Shown here piece by piece: positions 61,057 to 64,000 of a DNA stretch of 64,000 nt. Made by a program: the position numbers and the translations under genes. The stretch comes from Gammaproteobacteria bacterium (GTDB lineage: Bacteria; Pseudomonadota; Gammaproteobacteria; Ga0077536). Location of the stretch: assembly GCA_024235015.1 (NCBI GenBank), contig JACKNG010000009.1, positions 144,725 through 208,724 of the forward strand, written 5' to 3'. The notes beneath the pieces are model-generated. The model was not told the origin of the DNA. It did not search any database and saw nothing but the letters and a program-made list of their open reading frames with translations. Every line of letters starts with the position of its first letter. Position 1 is the stretch's first letter.

Positions 61057-61275
61057 TCAGCGCGACGAACGAACTAGGAGCAGCGAGGCGCCGATCGCGA
61101 TCGTGACGACGCCGGCCCACACCGGGATATTGATGGTCTCGGTATCCTCGACCGTCAGTTCCAGCGGCCCGATGCGGGCGGTCTCGGTGTCGCGGGTGTA
61201 ACTGAACCCACCATAAGCGAGCGCAAGCCCGCCGGCGACGATCAGCAGCAACGGAGTATAGGAAGAATAAACCAC
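61057..61275 (-). CDS. Small two-helix membrane protein
   Basis: The 72-residue protein has two membrane helices (TPLLLIVAGGLALAYGGFSY and IPVWAGVVTIAIGASLLLV) separated by an acidic segment RDTETARIGPLELTVEDTETI. This matches a widespread but unnamed family of small bacterial membrane proteins with a 'IGP...' loop. The GTG start at 61275 has only a weak AAGG ribosome site, so the exact start is uncertain. It is often found among stress genes. Confidence 0.68.
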   Translation of the reverse strand: MVYSSYTPLLLIVAGGLALAYGGFSYTRDTETARIGPLELTVEDTETINIPVWAGVVTIAIGASLLLVRSSR

Positions 61276-61503
61276 CTTTTCGTGTGCTCGCAGCGGGCAG
61301 CCTTGCCTGACCGACGGCGGGGTCTATCGTCGACAGGCCGCTTCCGCTCAGCCATCCGTGGCAAAGACTGGTGCCACACCGCCGAATTCTTCCCGGCGAC
61401 CGCCGCGCCGGGACCCTTTTCCCCTCCCCGCCGGTTTCCCGACCAGCCACCGCTATGGCCGTGCCGCTGACGACAAAACCCGAACGAGGTCATCCTGGGG
61501 TTG

Positions 61504-63079
61504 TCACCCTGTCTCGTCGAACAGCCAACGCGGCGGCGGCGCCCGGCAGGGCGGCCGCCGCGGGGCGTCGGGCTCAGCTACTTTCGCATCCAGGTGAGCG
61601 AGTATCTTCTCGATGACGTCGGGGTCCTCAATACAGGCGATGATCCGCATCGCCCCGCCGCAGGCCGGGCAGGTCTCGATGTCGATCCCGAACGCCCGCT
61701 TGAGGCGCTGCGCCCAGGTCATCGCGGCGCGGCGTTCGGCCGATGTCCGCTCCTCCGGATCCGCTGTCGTGGCATGCCGACCGCCCCTGCCCCGCGTGAC
61801 CGGCGTCACCCGCGCACGGTACTTGCTGTTCGGCGCAAATACCCCGTGGAAACGCGTCAGGTTGACTCTCGGCTTGGGCACCAGAGCCGCCAATCGGGCG
61901 ATGAAATCCAGCGGCTCGAAGATGACGTGCGTCGTGCCGTCTCGGTACGGTGTCTTCAACTCGTACCGGTCGTTGCCGTTCGGCGTGAGCGACAGGCGCT
62001 TTTCCGAGATCGCCGGCCGGCTGATATACCGACACAACCGCTCGAGCTTCTCACGTTGATCTGCCCGCGCCGACACGCCGGCATGCAGGGAGAACCCAGC
62101 GACCTTGCCGACCGCGTCATCGAAGGCCTGGTCACTCGCCGGCAACGTCTGCAGCGTGAACACCTTGCGGCCCTGCTGCGGACCGACAGCGATGCGGTAG
62201 GTGATCGACGAACTCTGCAGCTGAGCCATCGCCCCGAGCTCGAGTTCGTCATAGGCCAGGTAGCCGTTCTCCGCATCGCGTTCCAACAAGCCCTGGTGCT
62301 CGAGGTGGCGGCCGATGCGCCGTGCCAGGGTCTGGGTCAGCCGGCCAAGCTCAGCGCTGGTCGGGGCCCTCACCCAGCGGAAACGCAGGGAGCCGTCAGG
62401 GCGCTCGACGTACACACCGTCGAGGAACAGCATGTGGAAGTGGACGTTAAGATTGAGCGCGCTGCCGAAGCGCTGGATCAGTGTGACCGCGCCGGCCTGG
62501 GCCGTCTTACGCGAGCCCCCCCTTCTTGATTCAGGTGCGTGGCGATGCAGCGGTAGACGATACCGAGCACACCGGTCATGACCTCAGGGTGGCTGGCGAA
62601 CAGGAAGCGCAACGGAAACGGGAAGCTCAACACCCACTGGCGCACCGACTGCTCGGGAAAGACCTCATCGACCAGCAGCGCGGCGCTTTCCGCCATGCGC
62701 CGCGCGCCGCAGCTCGGGCAGAAGCCGCGCCGCTTGCAGCTGAACACGACCAGGTGCTCGGCATGGCAACTATCGCAATGCACCCGCAGACAAATCGGCA
62801 GGATTGCCGATTTGAACAGCCGAAGGCTGGTTCCAAAGGGGTGGAGGGCAGGATGCCCGGAATCAAGCCATGCTCAAGACGACCGCACTCGAGGTAATCT
62901 TCGAACTTCCGCTCGACATAGGGAGGCACCGTCGAACCCTGCGCCACCAGATGCGCCTTGAACACCGGGTAGTAGTCCCGAACGAGTTGATAAAGAAGCG
63001 TGCGCTCGGGACGGTGGCGCACATACGGCGGCACGCCGACACCCGAACTGGCGTCCCTGCCAACCGGCAATGGCTCCAT
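61504..63079 (-). pseudogene. Decayed IS91-family transposase
   Basis: Three frames together give a nearly complete IS91-family transposase: residues from RTLLYQLVRDYYPVFKAHL to KFEDYLECGRLEHG (63079-62865), then RVHCDSCHAEHLVVFSCKRRGFCPSC to CIATHLNQEGG (62789-62523), then TLIQRFGSALNLN and MLFLDGVYVERPDG to IDIETCPACGGAMRIIACIEDP (to 61504). A 75-base palindromic insertion (62790-62864) causes the first break: removing a net 74 bases restores the frame. The second break is at a run of seven C (62516-62522), where one added base restores the frame. It is not functional. Confidence 0.88.
62790..62864. repeat. Palindromic REP-like doublet inserted in the IS91 transposase
   Basis: The insertion contains CAAATCGGCA-GGAT-TGCCGATTTG (62791-62814) near one end and GGGCA-GGA-TGCCC (62846-62858) near the other, with a short AGCCGAAGGCT dyad between. 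Both main palindromes share the GGCAGGAT core. The paired layout is like a BIME made of two REP units. Its limits come from comparing the flanks with the expected transposase reading frame. Confidence 0.7.
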
Positions 63080-63189
63080 GCTCGCGTCCTTGCGAGGTTG
63101 GCCTCATTCGAAGCGTAGCAGGCCCGAAACACCGAGTTTGACTATTACGCACCCGGCCAAGAAGGCCGATAGGGGCGCAATCCGTTGCG

Positions 63190-63642
63190 CTATGCGGTTT
63201 CAATTGCAATGCAACATGGAGACGTACAAGCCACGCATCCCTCAATTGCGGACCGCACGCGTTCGGTCCGCGCCGTAGATGCCGTCTCTGCGTCCCGCCA
63301 CGTCCCCTCATCGACGCCGGCCGCGGCGGCCGCCATCCGGGTGGTCCATCCCATCTGTCGACGCTTGGTCTTCATCCGCTGACCGAGGGTCGTGGGCGTT
63401 GGATTCGGGTCACCTCCCAAGAAGTCGATCAGAGCCGGCCAATGGCGGACCAGGGGCTCGCGTCGGTCCTTTTCCCAGTTGAGATAGGTAAATTGGTCCA
63501 CGCCAAGGAGCTTCGCCGCCTCCTTTTGGTGCGGGTGTCGGATCGAGCGCTCGCGCAGTAGATGTTCACCAAGGGTTTGGGGATCCTTCAAATAAGTCTT
63601 TGGTTTTTCGATAGTTCGCCGCACCGGAACGCTTATCGGCAA
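63190..63642 (-). CDS. XRE-family DNA-binding protein
   Basis: The protein of up to 150 residues has a helix-turn-helix domain (TLGEHLLRERSIRHPHQKEAAKLLGVDQFTYLNWEKDRREP) followed by RHWPALIDFLG and a second, partial HTH-like segment (TLGQRMKTKRRQMGWTTRMAAAAAGVDEGTWRDAE). This double layout is common in one XRE subgroup. The start is uncertain: TTG 63642 is the longest; a TTG at the codon of LKDPQTLGEH is also possible. It abuts the partial comM copy. Its target is unknown. Confidence 0.75.
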   Translation of the reverse strand: MPISVPVRRTIEKPKTYLKDPQTLGEHLLRERSIRHPHQKEAAKLLGVDQFTYLNWEKDRREPLVRHWPALIDFLGGDPNPTPTTLGQRMKTKRRQMGWTTRMAAAAAGVDEGTWRDAETASTARTERVRSAIEGCVACTSPCCIAIETA

Positions 63643-63653
63643 AAGAGCAACAC

Positions 63654-64000
63654 ATCCCTGCCCCTGCGGCTACCACGGCGACCCGCGCATCGACTGCCGC
63701 TGCACGCCGGCCCAGGTCGCGCGCTATCGCGGCAGAATCTCCGGCCCGCTGGCCGAGCGCATCGACATGCACGTCGAAGTGGCGCGCGAGAATCCGGCCC
63801 TCCTCGCCGCCGCGCAACCGGCCGGTGAGGAATCGGCGACGGTGGCCGCGCGCGTGGCACGCTGTCGCGCCGTGCAACTGGAACGCCAGGGAGTGCTCAA
63901 CGCGCAACTCGACGCCGCCGGCCTGCGCCGCTGGTGCCGCGCCGCGCCGGATGCCACGGCGCTCCTGGTACGAGCCGCCGAGCGCCTTGCACTCAGTGCG
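63654..64000 (+). pseudogene. comM: Second, 5'-truncated copy of comM (runs off the window)
   Basis: Bases 63654-64000 align without gaps to comM 53021-53367, with 19 differences by my count (about 94.5% identity). Most changes are silent, so both copies have been under coding constraint. The first 52 bases are identical. The copy starts inside codon 345 of comM with no start codon and lacks the N-terminal and Walker regions. It looks like the displaced or duplicated 3' end of comM. The far end lies outside the window. Confidence 0.9.

Overview
The window is GC-rich, densely coded chromosomal DNA. The gene set (LptD/SurA envelope assembly, Mpl, RsmA, PdxA, Mla-type lipid transport, MetG, Nth, ComM, UbiK, paired glnK-amtB) indicates a gammaproteobacterium. 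The cut-off hpnB and the hpnM gene at the left edge point to a hopanoid producer. No rRNA, tRNA or CRISPR array was recognised.

Layout. 1-2.4 kb (+): hpnB end, hpnM, mlaA lipoprotein. 2.4-8.6 kb (-): glcF, glcE, aroC, prmB, htpG, the last with a sigma-32 type promoter. 8.8-11.8 kb (+): mutS and fdxA. 12.4-16.5 kb (+): a CHASE2 Ser/Thr kinase, a PP2C phosphatase and an FHA protein. 16.6-28.2 kb (-): one tightly packed run, in transcription order metG, rsxB-like, nth, DUF1841, GAF-PP2C phosphatase, RsbW-like kinase, STAS protein, mlaE, mlaF, mlaD, lipoprotein, CHASE2 cyclase. 28.3-30 kb (+): apbC/mrp and dcd. 30-33.8 kb (-): PilZ, MotB-like, MotA-like, msrB. 34-35.8 kb: response regulator (+) and ROK sugar kinase (-). 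35.8-45.3 kb (+): ispG, membrane protein, mpl, LON-domain protein, lptD, surA, pdxA, rsmA. 45.3-45.5 kb: an intergenic stretch with two perfect and one near-perfect DnaA boxes around a 78% A+T block. 45.5-51.4 kb (-): aroE, a cNMP-cNMP-rhodanese protein, and two tandem glnK-amtB pairs. 51.6-53.5 kb (+): ubiK and comM.

From 53.5 kb to the end the character changes: small stress and envelope genes with good ribosome sites (CsbD, BON, YqjD/YqjE/YqjK-like, OmpA-like, beta-barrel, small lipoprotein), a REP-associated (RAYT-type) transposase element with 20-bp inverted ends that truncates a DUF3309 gene, a decayed IS91-family transposase broken by a 75-bp palindromic insertion, and an XRE regulator. 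At 63654 a second, partial comM copy begins and matches comM 53021-53367 at about 94.5% without gaps. This suggests that the ~10 kb between is an island associated with comM, a locus known as an insertion hotspot in other bacteria.

Functional themes: envelope lipid homeostasis (hopanoids, MlaA, MlaEFD, LptD, SurA), stress signalling wired to transport (partner-switch proteins in the same operon as an MCE transporter, plus two CHASE2 receptors with kinase and cyclase outputs), and nitrogen sensing (two glnK-amtB pairs, one with a sigma-54-like promoter). I worked by reading only; no database search was run.
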